Source: Castellaniella hirudinis_A
Lineage (GTDB): Bacteria; Pseudomonadota; Gammaproteobacteria; Burkholderiales; Burkholderiaceae_B
Assembly: GCF_047468865.1 (NCBI RefSeq)
Contig: NZ_JBLGTV010000008.1
Coordinates: 68,454 to 132,453, forward strand
Length of the DNA: 64,000 nucleotides
Reading direction: 5' to 3'
Position numbers and translations under genes: made by a program
The notes under the pieces: model-generated
What the model saw: only the letters and a program-made list of their open reading frames with translations
Told to the model about the DNA's origin: nothing
The model's database searches: none
Shown: piece after piece, positions 9,219 to 17,552 of the stretch
Layout of the letters: each line of letters begins with the position of its first letter
Numbering within the stretch: position 1 is the first letter of the stretch

Positions 9219-10342
9219 CCACTGATCCGAACATCCCCCCCTCGGGCGATGGCACGACGGCACCCCACGAACAAAACCAGCTCCCCTTGAACCTGGATCG
9301 GGAACCTGCGGATCTGGAAACGGCGGGCCACAGCGCCCCACGCGGTGCTCGCGCCTTTCTCTGGCTCATCATCCTGATTGCGCTGGCCATTGCAGCGGGA
9401 ACCCTGTTCAAGGTCTGGCACCGCGAATCCGCTCCGCAGACTGACCCCGGCCCGGACGGGGAACGCAGCGGTATTGCCAACCGCCTCAAAGCCCCCAAGG
9501 TCGAACGGCCTGCGCCGCCGCCCAAGCGTGAGGCCCCGCCACCGCCTGCCGTACAGGCGCGTACCTACTACGTCCCGCCACCCGCACCGACCCCACCGCC
9601 TGCGGTCGATGAAGTGGCGCAGCGCAGGCTGGACAGCCCGCTGACGGAATCCTCGGCGGACAGCGGCACGACTCAAAACGCCAGCGGCCCGCTGGCCGAT
9701 GCAGGGCCACTGGCCGACAAGCTGCGGCCCCTGGAACTGGCCCCCTCGGTCGCCGGGCAGTTGGGCAATCGAAACTTCCTGCTCACCCAAGGCACGATGA
9801 TCGATTGCACCTTGCAGACGAAACTGGTCAGCACCCAGGCGGGCTTGCTGACCTGCCTGGCCACCCACGATGTCATGAGCACCAACGGCAAGGTCAAGCT
9901 GATCGACGCAGGCACCAAATTCACCGGCTACCAGTCGGGAGGCATCGACCAAGGACAAGGCCGGGCCTTTATCACCTGGAACCGGCTGGAAACGCCCACC
10001 GGCGTCATCGTCAACCTGGGTTCCCCTGGCACCGGCCCGCTGGGCGAAGCGGGAGTCGATGGGCATACCGACAACCACTTCTGGGATCGCTTCGGCAACG
10101 CCATCCTGTTGTCCCTGGTCGGTGACTTTGGCGCCTGGGCAGCCAATCAGGGTCAGTCCGGCAGCAACAACATCCGTTTCGACAACACACGCGAAGGCAG
10201 TCAGGAAGTCATCGCCAAAATTCTGGAAAAGTCGCTCGACATCCCCCCAACCCTTTACAAAAACCAAGGTACGCGCATCGGCATCATGGTGGCCCGCGAC
10301 CTGGATTTCAGCCATGTCTATGACCTCGAACCCATCCACTGA
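9215..10342 (+). CDS. virB10: VirB10-type core complex protein
   Basis: A 375-residue protein with the standard VirB10/TrbI architecture: a short cytoplasmic N-terminus, one transmembrane helix (about residues 47-67), a Pro-rich periplasmic spacer (about 95-130, with runs such as PAPPPKREAPPPP) and the C-terminal TrbI domain from about residue 185 (RNFLLTQGTMIDC, GTKFTGYQSGG, SPGTGPLGEAG). It spans the envelope and senses ATPase energy. Coding overlaps virB9 and virB11. Confidence 0.95.
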   Translation: MTTDPNIPPSGDGTTAPHEQNQLPLNLDREPADLETAGHSAPRGARAFLWLIILIALAIAAGTLFKVWHRESAPQTDPGPDGERSGIANRLKAPKVERPAPPPKREAPPPPAVQARTYYVPPPAPTPPPAVDEVAQRRLDSPLTESSADSGTTQNASGPLADAGPLADKLRPLELAPSVAGQLGNRNFLLTQGTMIDCTLQTKLVSTQAGLLTCLATHDVMSTNGKVKLIDAGTKFTGYQSGGIDQGQGRAFITWNRLETPTGVIVNLGSPGTGPLGEAGVDGHTDNHFWDRFGNAILLSLVGDFGAWAANQGQSGSNNIRFDNTREGSQEVIAKILEKSLDIPPTLYKNQGTRIGIMVARDLDFSHVYDLEPIH

Positions 10343-11369
10343 GCCGCGCCCCTTTGATCGGGCGATTGCCGTCAACACGTTTTTGCGGCCACTGGCCGCA
10401 CACCTGGACGATGCAGCCGTCACGGAAATCGCCATTGTGCGGCCCGGTGAGTGCTACAGCCGTGTGCGGGGCGCCTGGATGCTGCACGAATGCCCCGCGC
10501 TGACCTACCCGCATCTGGAGGCCCTGGCGACTGCCCTGGCGGCCTACAACCACATGGCGAAATCACCCATCCTGTCGGTCGTGCTGCCCGGCGGTGAACG
10601 CGGCCAGATTGTGCAGCCTCCGGCCTGCATTGACGGCACCCTGGCCGTCAACATTCGCAAGCATGCCCAGGCAGCGTTCACCCTGGAGACGCTGCAAGCC
10701 CAGGGCGCTTTTGATGCCGTCGATGATGCAGCGGCCCGGGCTGCTGCGGGCGGCATGTCGCCCATTGACCAGAACCTGCTGAAACTCAAGGCCAGCAGCA
10801 ACATCCCGGCCTTCCTGCATGCAGCCATTCTGGCTCGTAAAAACATTGTGGTCGCGGGTGCAACCGGCTCGGGCAAAACCACCTTCGCCCGATCACTCAT
10901 TGACCGGGTGCCGGTCGATGAACGGCTCATCACCATCGAGGACACGCATGAATTGATGCTGCCCCGGCACCGCAACCGTATTCACCTGATGTATGGCGGC
11001 GTCCGGGGCCGGGTATCGGCCACCGATGCACTGGCGGCCTGCATGCGCTTGTCACCAGACCGGATCTTTCTGGCAGAACTGCGCGGCCCTGAAACCTGGG
11101 ACTACCTGGCCGCGCTGAACACCGGCCACCCTGGATCAGTGACCACCACGCATGCCAATAGTGCCGCCGATACCTTTGACCGCCTGGCGGTGCTGATCAA
11201 ACAGTCGCCCACGGGCGGCAATCTGGACTTGGCAACCATCCAGGCGTTTCTGCGCCATACCGTGGACATCGTGCTGTATTTCGAGCGTTTCCGGTTGAAG
11301 GAACTCTGGTTTACGCCACACACGGCACTGCTGGACACGCCAGCACCCGCCGCGCTGCAAACCTGCTGA
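10320..11369 (+). CDS. virB11: VirB11 secretion ATPase
   Basis: A 349-residue hexameric ATPase of the PulE/VirB11 superfamily acting at the cytoplasmic face of the channel. It has Walker A GATGSGKT (about residue 180), the Asp box TIEDTHELML, Walker B-like RIFLAELRG and the His-box phrase TGHPGSVTTTHAN. ATGs at 10314 and 10320 are both possible and both overlap the virB10 end, as in other virB operons. A stable hairpin follows the stop codon, marking the end of the secretion operon. Confidence 0.95.
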   Translation: MTSNPSTEPRPFDRAIAVNTFLRPLAAHLDDAAVTEIAIVRPGECYSRVRGAWMLHECPALTYPHLEALATALAAYNHMAKSPILSVVLPGGERGQIVQPPACIDGTLAVNIRKHAQAAFTLETLQAQGAFDAVDDAAARAAAGGMSPIDQNLLKLKASSNIPAFLHAAILARKNIVVAGATGSGKTTFARSLIDRVPVDERLITIEDTHELMLPRHRNRIHLMYGGVRGRVSATDALAACMRLSPDRIFLAELRGPETWDYLAALNTGHPGSVTTTHANSAADTFDRLAVLIKQSPTGGNLDLATIQAFLRHTVDIVLYFERFRLKELWFTPHTALLDTPAPAALQTC

Positions 11370-11376
11370 TCCCCCT

Positions 11377-11400
11377 GGGTGCCGGGCACTGCCGGCACCC
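11377..11400 (+). terminator. hairpin closing the virB operon
   Basis: A perfect 9-bp stem, GGGTGCCGG / CCGGCACCC with a 6-base loop, starts 7 bases after the virB11 stop. Only a mixed pyrimidine tract follows rather than a pure T-run, so termination may be partial. It separates the secretion genes from the replication initiator gene. Confidence 0.55.
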
Positions 11401-11489
11401 GTTCTGTCACCTTCTTTCCCCCTGACCCCGCGTGAGGCCTTGCTCACGAATCCGGCAGGCCTTGGGCGGGCCTGTCTGGAGCATTTCCC

Positions 11490-12407
11490 ATGACCGCACC
11501 CACCCGCCTGCCCTTCCAGCAGGCCAGCACCCTGCTGCGCCTGTCTGCCGCCATGCAACGCGCCCAGCAAAAGGCCCAGCAAGCGATTGCCGCCGCCGCT
11601 GGAAAGGAGGCTACCACTCCGGCCCCCTTCATCGTGCCCGGCATCAACGAAACAGCCCGCGCCATTCCCAACTACATCGCCCGCAGTTCCATCTTTGCCC
11701 CGGTGCGGCGCGGCTGGCGTCCCCTGCACGATGACACGGTGTTTTTGGAAGGCAGCAACATTCTGCTCAAAGGCTCGGGCAAGCAACTGAGCGAAGACCA
11801 CGCCGACATCTGGATGCACGCCATGTACCTGCAAACCACGGCGCTGCTGGGCGAAGCCCCCTCCATCAACCGTGCAGATTTCCTGCGTGGCATGGGCAGG
11901 CCCACCGGGGGCAGTCAATACGAATGGCTGCACGAAGGCATGAAAGACCTGGCCCGTTTTACCCTGTGCATCGAAGCCAGGCGCAAAGACGGCTCGGTGA
12001 AATATAGCTACGGCAATCACCCATCAGCCCGCGTGCTGGCCATGATCGGCGGGTTCGATTACGACGAGCGCAACGGCAGCTATACGATCTATGCCGACCC
12101 GCGCTGGGCGCAAATCTTCGGCAATCGGGAATACGCGTTGCTGGACTGGAGCAAACGCCTGCAAATGCGCTATGACTTGTCCAAAAGTCTGCAACGGCTG
12201 ATCGGCACCTCCGCCGACATGCAGCAGAAATACAGCTTGGACATCTTGAAGGATCGCGCCCAATACACCGGACGGATGCGCGACTTCAGGGTCAGCCTGG
12301 AACGCAGCCTGGCTGAATTGGAAGCCCTGGAAGTCATCGTGGCCCCCCGTATCGAGGCGGCAAGCCGGGGCCACGAACAGGCAGTCTGGACCCGCCTGGA
12401 CCGTTGA
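11490..12407 (+). CDS. trfA: TrfA-like plasmid replication initiator
   Basis: A 305-residue protein resembling the TrfA family of IncP initiators. The block AIPNYIARSSIFAPVRRG followed by the DDTVFLEGSNILLKGSGKQL and EDHADIWMHAMYLQ phrases is the family's winged-helix core, and the later part (RFTLCIEARR, YTIYADPRW, YALLDW) is a second winged-helix-like region. TrfA binds iterons and recruits host DnaA/DnaB. Here it directly precedes four iterons and DnaA boxes, which strongly supports the assignment. GGAG lies about 9 bases before the ATG. A replicon within an element that also encodes an integrase is notable. Confidence 0.82.
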   Translation: MTAPTRLPFQQASTLLRLSAAMQRAQQKAQQAIAAAAGKEATTPAPFIVPGINETARAIPNYIARSSIFAPVRRGWRPLHDDTVFLEGSNILLKGSGKQLSEDHADIWMHAMYLQTTALLGEAPSINRADFLRGMGRPTGGSQYEWLHEGMKDLARFTLCIEARRKDGSVKYSYGNHPSARVLAMIGGFDYDERNGSYTIYADPRWAQIFGNREYALLDWSKRLQMRYDLSKSLQRLIGTSADMQQKYSLDILKDRAQYTGRMRDFRVSLERSLAELEALEVIVAPRIEAASRGHEQAVWTRLDR

Positions 12408-12515
12408 GCAACCATCGTCATTACATCGCGCCCTGATCTGCCAACTGTCGAAAACACGGGGAAACCCAAACCGGAAATCGGCCTGAAATTGGTCAATCAT
12501 TGATCAATTTCAGCT

Positions 12516-12524
12516 TGTGGATAA
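12516..12524 (-). promoter_or_regulatory. DnaA box 1
   Basis: TGTGGATAA, the exact complement of the consensus DnaA 9-mer TTATCCACA, lies 13 bases before the first iteron. Its pairing with a second perfect box beyond the iterons supports a DnaA-dependent origin. Confidence 0.75.
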
Positions 12525-12537
12525 GTCATTCCAGCTA

Positions 12538-12617
12538 TCGGCATAGCATCGCGCCTGCATCGGCATAGCATCGCGGGTTATCGGCATAGCATCGCGCTTT
12601 GTCGGCATAGCATCGCG
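12538..12617 (+). repeat. four iterons (TCGGCATAGCATCGCG)
   Basis: Four perfect copies of the 16-mer TCGGCATAGCATCGCG start at 12538, 12560, 12581 and 12602. Start-to-start spacing is 22, 21 and 21 bp, about two helical turns, so all copies present the same DNA face. Spacing, identity and position next to a TrfA-like gene mark them as initiator binding sites. Confidence 0.9.
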
Positions 12618-12709
12618 CCCCTGATGGCTGAAAGCCTTTATTCATGCGGTTTTCCAGGCATCAAAAAGCCTTCTACCTTATTTCTACCTTTCTTCTACCA
12701 GAAGCGACC

Positions 12710-12718
12710 TGTGGATAA
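12710..12718 (-). promoter_or_regulatory. DnaA box 2
   Basis: A second TGTGGATAA, identical in orientation to box 1, lies just downstream of the TTCTACC-repeat stretch, so the two boxes bracket the iterons and the likely unwinding region. Confidence 0.72.
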
Positions 12719-12891
12719 GTCTTTCGCCTACCCACACTGATCGCAGCACACCCCGTCCGTCTCCATCCGCCACACCGGGCCGCCACCCGATGGCGGCTGG
12801 GATTCGGCAACAGAGCGACATCTGCCCATCCGGGCAACCCCTTCTCAATCCTCACGACCGCCCTTCCAACCGACAGGGCAAAGGAGTTCTC

Positions 12892-13350
12892 ATGCATTCG
12901 AATCTCGACACGCGACTGCTGGCCATCGCCCAACGTGCCGCCCGCGAAGGCATCGGCGCACTGAGCCTGGGCGAAGCCCTGACCGCCGCCCTGGTGCTGG
13001 ATCGCAATGACTGGCTGCATGAACGCGGCTACAGCATCGCCGATGCCCTGGATCGAATCGGCACCGAATGGGCCGCCCGCGTCCCGGCTGTCGCCCGGCA
13101 GTTTCAGACCGATCTGGCCCAGGCCCAACTGCGTTTCTCCTTTGAAATCGTGCCGCGCAGCGGCGACGGCGAAGGCTACTTGCTGCGGCTGCTGGACCAG
13201 GGCGAAGAAGTCGGCTGCGGCCACTTCCCGGCACGCGGCAAGTCCGTGCGCTTTGCCGATAACCAATGCGCCTATGACGAGGCTCACGCGGCGGGCCTGG
13301 CGTGGTTGGACGGCAAACAGGCCCAGGCGCTGCCTGCGCTGCAACACTGA
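12892..13350 (+). CDS. hypothetical protein downstream of oriV
   Basis: A 152-residue protein read from the ATG at 12892, which has a strong AAGGAG 7 bases upstream. It appears soluble and helical, with no signal peptide. The middle (LRFSFEIVPRSGDGEGYLLRLL) and the Cys-containing EEVGCGHFPARGKSVRF look like a small beta sheet. I do not recognise the family. It starts the operon that continues with the traK/stb-like genes 18 bp later, so it may act in replication control, stability or transfer initiation. Confidence 0.65.
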   Translation: MHSNLDTRLLAIAQRAAREGIGALSLGEALTAALVLDRNDWLHERGYSIADALDRIGTEWAARVPAVARQFQTDLAQAQLRFSFEIVPRSGDGEGYLLRLLDQGEEVGCGHFPARGKSVRFADNQCAYDEAHAAGLAWLDGKQAQALPALQH

Positions 13351-13368
13351 TCCGCAAGGCAAGCCCCG

Positions 13369-13854
13369 ATGACCGAACACTTCACCAAACCCGATCCCGT
13401 GGTCCGTTACCGGGCCGTGCTGGACAGCCTGGACCCGCGCTTGCGCATCGCAGCCAAGCTACGGGCCTTGTTCCCGATGATTGAAACGCAGTTGGCCGCA
13501 GGCGTCCCCCATGCCGCCATCATGGAGGACTTGGCCCAGGCCGGACTGGCCGTGCGGTCCAGCACCTACATCACGACACTGCGCCGCTGGCGCAAGGCCA
13601 ACCGTCCGCAAGCGGCCCCAGCCGTCCCTGTGACACCCCCCACACCCACGGCGCACCGCACCGCGCCCGAAACACCCCGTACCACACCCTCTCCGCCGCC
13701 CGTGGATGCCATCCAAGGGCGGCCCCACGGCATTGAAACGCCCAGCGACCTTCGGCAAATCCGCAACATGCGGGTAGACCTGGAGGCCCTGCGGCGCGAA
13801 GGCCTGGAACAACGCCAGAAAGCCACCAACCCCACTCCCCAAGACAAGGAATGA
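13369..13854 (+). CDS. TraK/StbA-like DNA-binding accessory protein (tentative)
   Basis: A 161-residue basic protein. The first half contains a helix-turn-helix-like stretch (AAIMEDLAQAGLAV, then TYITTLRRWRK) typical of small plasmid transfer or partition DNA-binding proteins. The second half is Pro/Thr-rich and probably disordered, ending in a charged helix. It is followed by an ATPase and a membrane-anchored protein whose sizes match RP4 traL and traM and the IncW stbB and stbC. That context is the main reason for the label. Direct family recognition is weak. Confidence 0.45.
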   Translation: MTEHFTKPDPVVRYRAVLDSLDPRLRIAAKLRALFPMIETQLAAGVPHAAIMEDLAQAGLAVRSSTYITTLRRWRKANRPQAAPAVPVTPPTPTAHRTAPETPRTTPSPPPVDAIQGRPHGIETPSDLRQIRNMRVDLEALRREGLEQRQKATNPTPQDKE

Positions 13855-13858
13855 ACCC

Positions 13859-14566
13859 ATGAAAGTCGCAGTCCTCAACTACACCGGCTCGGTCGGCAAA
13901 ACCGTCGTTGCCTCTCACCTGCTGGCCCCGCGCATGAACGGCGCACAGATTTTTGCCGTCGAGTCCACCAACGAAACCGGCGCGGATCTGGGCCTGTCGG
14001 TCGATCAGTTGCGCGGTGAACACTTCGGACGACTGTTCCGCGAACTGCTCACCCGTGACGATGCCATCGTGGATGTTGGGGCCAGCAACATCGAGGATTT
14101 TCTGGCGCACATGATGCGCTACGAGGGTGCCCACGAAGAAATCAGCTACTTCGTTCTGCCGGTCATCAACACCGGCAAGGCCCAACGTGAAACCATCAAG
14201 ACGGTGGCCGCGCTGGCAGGGCTGGGGGTCGCCCCGGACCGGGTGCGGCTGCTGTTCAATCGCGTAGAAACCAGCGTCGAGGAAGAATTCCCGTCGCTGC
14301 TGGCCTATGCCGCCAAAACCGGCGAAGCCCAGGCCAACCCCAAAGCGGCCATTTTCGAGAACGAAGTGTTTGAACTGCTGGCCGATCTGCGCACGACCAT
14401 TGCCGATGTGCTGGCCGACCAGACCGACTACCGGGCACTGTTGCAGCAAACGGATCGCAGTGACCATGACCGTATCTCGCACCTGAGCAACATGCATGCC
14501 TTGCGGGCCTTGGCCCGGCCCGTGGATCGGCAGATGCATGCGGCCTTTGCCGCCCTCTTTGCGTGA
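13859..14566 (+). CDS. StbB/TraL-like P-loop ATPase
   Basis: A 235-residue protein with a ParA/MinD-style deviant Walker A at the N-terminus, YTGSVGKTVVA (about residues 9-19), Walker B-like DAIVDVGAS (about 64-72) and the NTGKAQRETIKT phrase seen in StbB and TraL proteins of conjugative plasmids. These ATPases assist plasmid localisation and transfer. The start follows the previous gene by 4 bp and the end overlaps the next gene by 4 bp, so the three are co-translated. Confidence 0.68.
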   Translation: MKVAVLNYTGSVGKTVVASHLLAPRMNGAQIFAVESTNETGADLGLSVDQLRGEHFGRLFRELLTRDDAIVDVGASNIEDFLAHMMRYEGAHEEISYFVLPVINTGKAQRETIKTVAALAGLGVAPDRVRLLFNRVETSVEEEFPSLLAYAAKTGEAQANPKAAIFENEVFELLADLRTTIADVLADQTDYRALLQQTDRSDHDRISHLSNMHALRALARPVDRQMHAAFAALFA

Positions 14567-15012
14567 ACGCCATGGACACATCCCCCAACCCGGCTGGGGG
14601 CCAGGCCCGCACCAAGCTGGATTTGCTGTACCGCGAGGTGCTGGGCGAGGTCGCCAGCCTGGTGGACCGGCTGGAGGCCATCGGCCAACGCCAGGACCAG
14701 GCCCTACCGCACATCCAGGCGCTGACCGAAGCCCTGCAACTGCTCCCCCGGCAACTGGACCGCCATCTGGCGGCCACCTTGCGCGAAGTCACCACGCCCA
14801 TCCATGAACAATCACAACACGCCATGCAGGCCATGCTGGACGCCACAGGCGTTCGGCTGACGCACCTGGCCGAAGAATCCGCGCAATGCGCCCAGATCGC
14901 CCGGCAGTCAGCACGGCGCATGACGGTCATCGCCATGGTCATCGGCGGCGCATCCGGCATCCTGGGCGGGATGCTGGCTGGGCTGGCTTTGGGCCAATGG
15001 CTCGTTTCTTGA
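14563..15012 (+). CDS. TraM/StbC-like membrane-anchored protein
   Basis: A 149-residue protein made of an extended helical, Gln/Leu-rich region (about residues 17-110) and a single C-terminal transmembrane segment (about 122-146, with GGxxGILGG). This is the shape of IncP TraM and IncW StbC, the third gene of their operons. It overlaps the upstream ATPase gene by 4 bp and is followed after 13 bp by the coupling-protein gene. Function is inferred from operon position and topology. Confidence 0.5.
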   Translation: MNAMDTSPNPAGGQARTKLDLLYREVLGEVASLVDRLEAIGQRQDQALPHIQALTEALQLLPRQLDRHLAATLREVTTPIHEQSQHAMQAMLDATGVRLTHLAEESAQCAQIARQSARRMTVIAMVIGGASGILGGMLAGLALGQWLVS

Positions 15013-15025
15013 AGGCACAACCCCC

Positions 15026-16624
15026 ATGTCTACCCTGCTCTCTCCCATCACGCGGCGGCGCATTGCCGCCTTTTCCCTGGGCCTCTTTCCGGTCGGTGCC
15101 TGGATGACCGCCGCCACCTACGGCAGCGGCATGGCCTGGCAGGACTGGAATAGCCGCACAGCCTGGTATTTCGTGAAACTGACGCCAGGCTATCCGCTGC
15201 TCTACGGGGCGCTGGGCATCGGCCTGCTCACCGCCCTGGCACTGATCCTGTTCGTGGGCCGCACCGCAAAAACCCAAGGGTTTGAAGGCGCGGCCTACAA
15301 ACGCTTCGTCCGGGGCACCCGCATGACCACGACCAAACACCTGTCCAAGCTCTGCACCGAACCCGGTCATCAACAGATCGACGTGGCGGGCATCCCGCTG
15401 CCGACCGCCAATGAAAACCTGCATCTGCTGGTCAGCGGGGCCACGGGGTCGGGCAAATCCGTGCTGCTGCGCAATATGGCGGCCTCCGTGCAAGCCAGAT
15501 CAAAAAACAGTCAACCCGGCTCCTTGTCAGTCCGCAAACCGCTGCGCAATGACCGCATGATCGTCATTGATCCGAACGGCGACATGCTGAGCAAGTTCTG
15601 GCAACCAGGCGATGTGATCCTGAATCCGTATGACGCCCGCAGCGAAGGCTGGTCGCTGTTCAACGAAGTGCGGGCCGACTATGACTGGAAGCACCTGGCG
15701 CGTTCCCTGGTCCCCATGAGCCAGGACAAAAATGCAGAGGAATGGAACGATTTTGGCCGTCTGCTGCTGCGCGAAACGGCCAAAAAACTCTATCAGCTAC
15801 AGGGAAAAAAAGCCCAGATCATGGATCTGTTTCGCCTCTGCACCATCGAAGATCCCAAGACGCTCAAACAATTCCTGGAAGGCACTCTGGCAGAGTCCCT
15901 GTTTGTCGGTTCCAGTGAGGCCAGCAAGGCGCTGTCCTCAGCCCGATTTGTGCTGTCCAACAAACTGTCGGAACACACCAGTATGAAGCCCGGCCCGTTC
16001 TCCATCCGCGGCTGGCTGGATGACCCGCAGGCGGGCAATCTGTATATCAACTGGCGCGAAGACATGATGCATGCCATGAAGCCGCTGGTGTCGGCCTGGG
16101 TCGATGTGTTCATCACATCCATTCTGTCCATGCCCGAGCACACCGGCAGGCGCTGGTGGCTGTTCATTGACGAACTGGCCAGCCTCGAAGGGTTGCCATC
16201 GCTGGAGGCCGGGCTGACCAAAGGCCGCAAGAATGGGCTGCGCATCGTCGCCGGATTGCAGAGCACATCCCAACTGGAACACATCTACGGGCGCACCATG
16301 GCCACCACCCTGCGGGCCAGCTTCCGCAACCTGGCGGTTCTGGGCGGATCGCGCACCGATCCCCAGACGGCCCGCGACATGAGCGAAAGCCTGGGCAAGC
16401 ATGAAGTCGAGCGCCCGAAATTCAGTGTTAGCCGCAGTGTCGATCACCGCAACACTTCAGATAATATGGACCGGACGACTGAGGATGTGGTGACGGCGGC
16501 GCAGATTCAGGCGCTGCCGGTGCTGAAGGGGTATGTGGCGATGGCGGGAGATTTGCCTGTGGCCAGGGTGAAAATGCCGTATCGGCGGTTTATGGAGAAA
16601 GTCACATCATTTTCAGAAGCTTGA
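15026..16624 (+). CDS. traD: VirD4/TraD type IV coupling protein
   Basis: A 532-residue coupling ATPase that links the relaxase-DNA complex to the secretion channel. Two N-terminal transmembrane helices (about 15-35 and 55-77) precede a TraD/TrwB-type nucleotide domain with Walker A SGATGSGKSVLL (about residue 138) and Walker B WWLFIDELASLEGLP (about residue 375). The TraD C-terminal blocks LRIVAGLQSTSQL and RNLAVLGGSRTDPQTA follow. The last 60 codons use GCG/GGG/GTG much more than the rest of the gene, which may mark a recombination junction with the cargo insert just downstream. Confidence 0.93.
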   Translation: MSTLLSPITRRRIAAFSLGLFPVGAWMTAATYGSGMAWQDWNSRTAWYFVKLTPGYPLLYGALGIGLLTALALILFVGRTAKTQGFEGAAYKRFVRGTRMTTTKHLSKLCTEPGHQQIDVAGIPLPTANENLHLLVSGATGSGKSVLLRNMAASVQARSKNSQPGSLSVRKPLRNDRMIVIDPNGDMLSKFWQPGDVILNPYDARSEGWSLFNEVRADYDWKHLARSLVPMSQDKNAEEWNDFGRLLLRETAKKLYQLQGKKAQIMDLFRLCTIEDPKTLKQFLEGTLAESLFVGSSEASKALSSARFVLSNKLSEHTSMKPGPFSIRGWLDDPQAGNLYINWREDMMHAMKPLVSAWVDVFITSILSMPEHTGRRWWLFIDELASLEGLPSLEAGLTKGRKNGLRIVAGLQSTSQLEHIYGRTMATTLRASFRNLAVLGGSRTDPQTARDMSESLGKHEVERPKFSVSRSVDHRNTSDNMDRTTEDVVTAAQIQALPVLKGYVAMAGDLPVARVKMPYRRFMEKVTSFSEA

Positions 16625-16687
16625 TGACTACTTTCGGCCAAAAGCAGACGACTGAAATGCACGGCGGTCATCACCAAAGATTCTTGG

Positions 16688-17542
16688 CTAGCGAATAAGC
16701 AGTATGGGCGCATGGATTGCTCGAATTACTGCCGTCGTAGTGCTCCCCACGATCAGAGTCCGAAGGGGCGAATGGCCGTGAGCGCCCATAATGAGCATTG
16801 AACTGGGTCGATCCGCCATGTAGTCCGCGATGACTTTATCCGGCGCACCGGGAAGAAGTGACCAGTCTGCGTTGCCTCCATTTGCGCTTATGGTCAACAC
16901 AACACGTTCCAAATCGCCGCGACGACTCTCAGACTCCTCGCCAGCCATTATTAGGTGAACGGGCATTCCGTTGAGAATGGGTGAACTAGCCACATACTCC
17001 AACGCACGCAATATCGATTTGCCGCCGTCATAGGCGATCACGACCTCTTCTGGTTGTAAAAATTGCTGCGGGGCGACAACGAGAGGCTTTTTACTGGCTC
17101 TCAGAACGCGTTCAATTTTTGACCCGATATGGGCGGTCGCGAACTCACTGGATGCACCGCGTTTGCCCATGACGACGAGTTCAGCTTCGGCTTCGCGCTC
17201 GAGTATCGTCTCGATGATGCCGCCATGCAAATGAACTTGTTCGATCTTCCCGCCGGTATTCAGCTCGATTCTAGTTTGGGCAGCATTCAGCAGCGCACGA
17301 CCACTTTGGACGGCAAGTTTTCCCTGGGCCTCTTCGATGCGGGTCAACTCTTCCAGAAGCTCACTTTTTACACCCAGGCCAATCGCCCCGCTGTAGTCAT
17401 GGCGGGTGGCAACGGCGCTTTTGCGTTGCACGACATGTAGTAGTTCTATATCGGACTTAGACCGCGACGCCAACCAAGCCGTGAGGTCACACACGGACAT
17501 TGCATACGGGGACGCATCAACACATGCGAGGATCTTTGACAT
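16688..17542 (-). CDS. uspA: tandem universal stress protein
   Basis: From the ATG at 17542 (AGGAGAAG immediately upstream) this is a 284-residue protein with two Usp domains. The first has the DASPYAMSVCDL start and ELVVMGKRG nucleotide loop. The second has MLIMGAHGHSPLRTLIVGST, the GxxGH-9x-G-S/T ATP-binding motif. UspA proteins support stress survival. It lies 10 bp downstream of the sulfate permease gene and is certainly co-transcribed. Similar sulP-uspA pairs occur as cargo on mobile islands, for example in AbaR-type islands as I recall. It belongs to the insert between traD and the relaxase gene. Confidence 0.88.
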   Translation of the reverse strand: MSKILACVDASPYAMSVCDLTAWLASRSKSDIELLHVVQRKSAVATRHDYSGAIGLGVKSELLEELTRIEEAQGKLAVQSGRALLNAAQTRIELNTGGKIEQVHLHGGIIETILEREAEAELVVMGKRGASSEFATAHIGSKIERVLRASKKPLVVAPQQFLQPEEVVIAYDGGKSILRALEYVASSPILNGMPVHLIMAGEESESRRGDLERVVLTISANGGNADWSLLPGAPDKVIADYMADRPSSMLIMGAHGHSPLRTLIVGSTTTAVIRAIHAPILLIR

Positions 17543-17552
17543 ATTTCTTCTC

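Larger units (their letters stand above)
12408..12891. other. candidate vegetative origin of replication (oriV)
   Basis: A 484-bp gene-free stretch directly after the trfA-like gene. It contains a perfect DnaA box (12516-12524), four 16-bp iterons (12538-12617), an A/T-rich stretch with three TTCTACC repeats (12671-12700), a second perfect DnaA box (12710-12718) and a GCCGCCA/TGGCGGC hairpin (12779-12797). This is the standard layout of an iteron origin. The transfer origin might also lie here, since the traK-like operon follows, but no nic-like sequence was recognised. Confidence 0.75.

Noticed and set aside
12538..12617. Possible CRISPR array
   Set aside because: Spacers are only 5-6 bases and the unit is 16 bp; spacing fits replication iterons, not CRISPR. 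No cas gene is present anywhere in the window.
13571..14581. Long minus-strand frame opposite the StbB/TraL-like ATPase gene
   Set aside because: The plus strand encodes a clear P-loop ATPase there. The minus frame is a codon-bias mirror without motifs.
16607..16619. TCATTTTCAGAAG resembling the terminal repeat of Tn402/Tn5053-type transposons
   Set aside because: Thirteen bases match as I recall them, but they lie within the traD coding end, the outermost bases do not fit, and no partner repeat was seen at the other side of the cargo.
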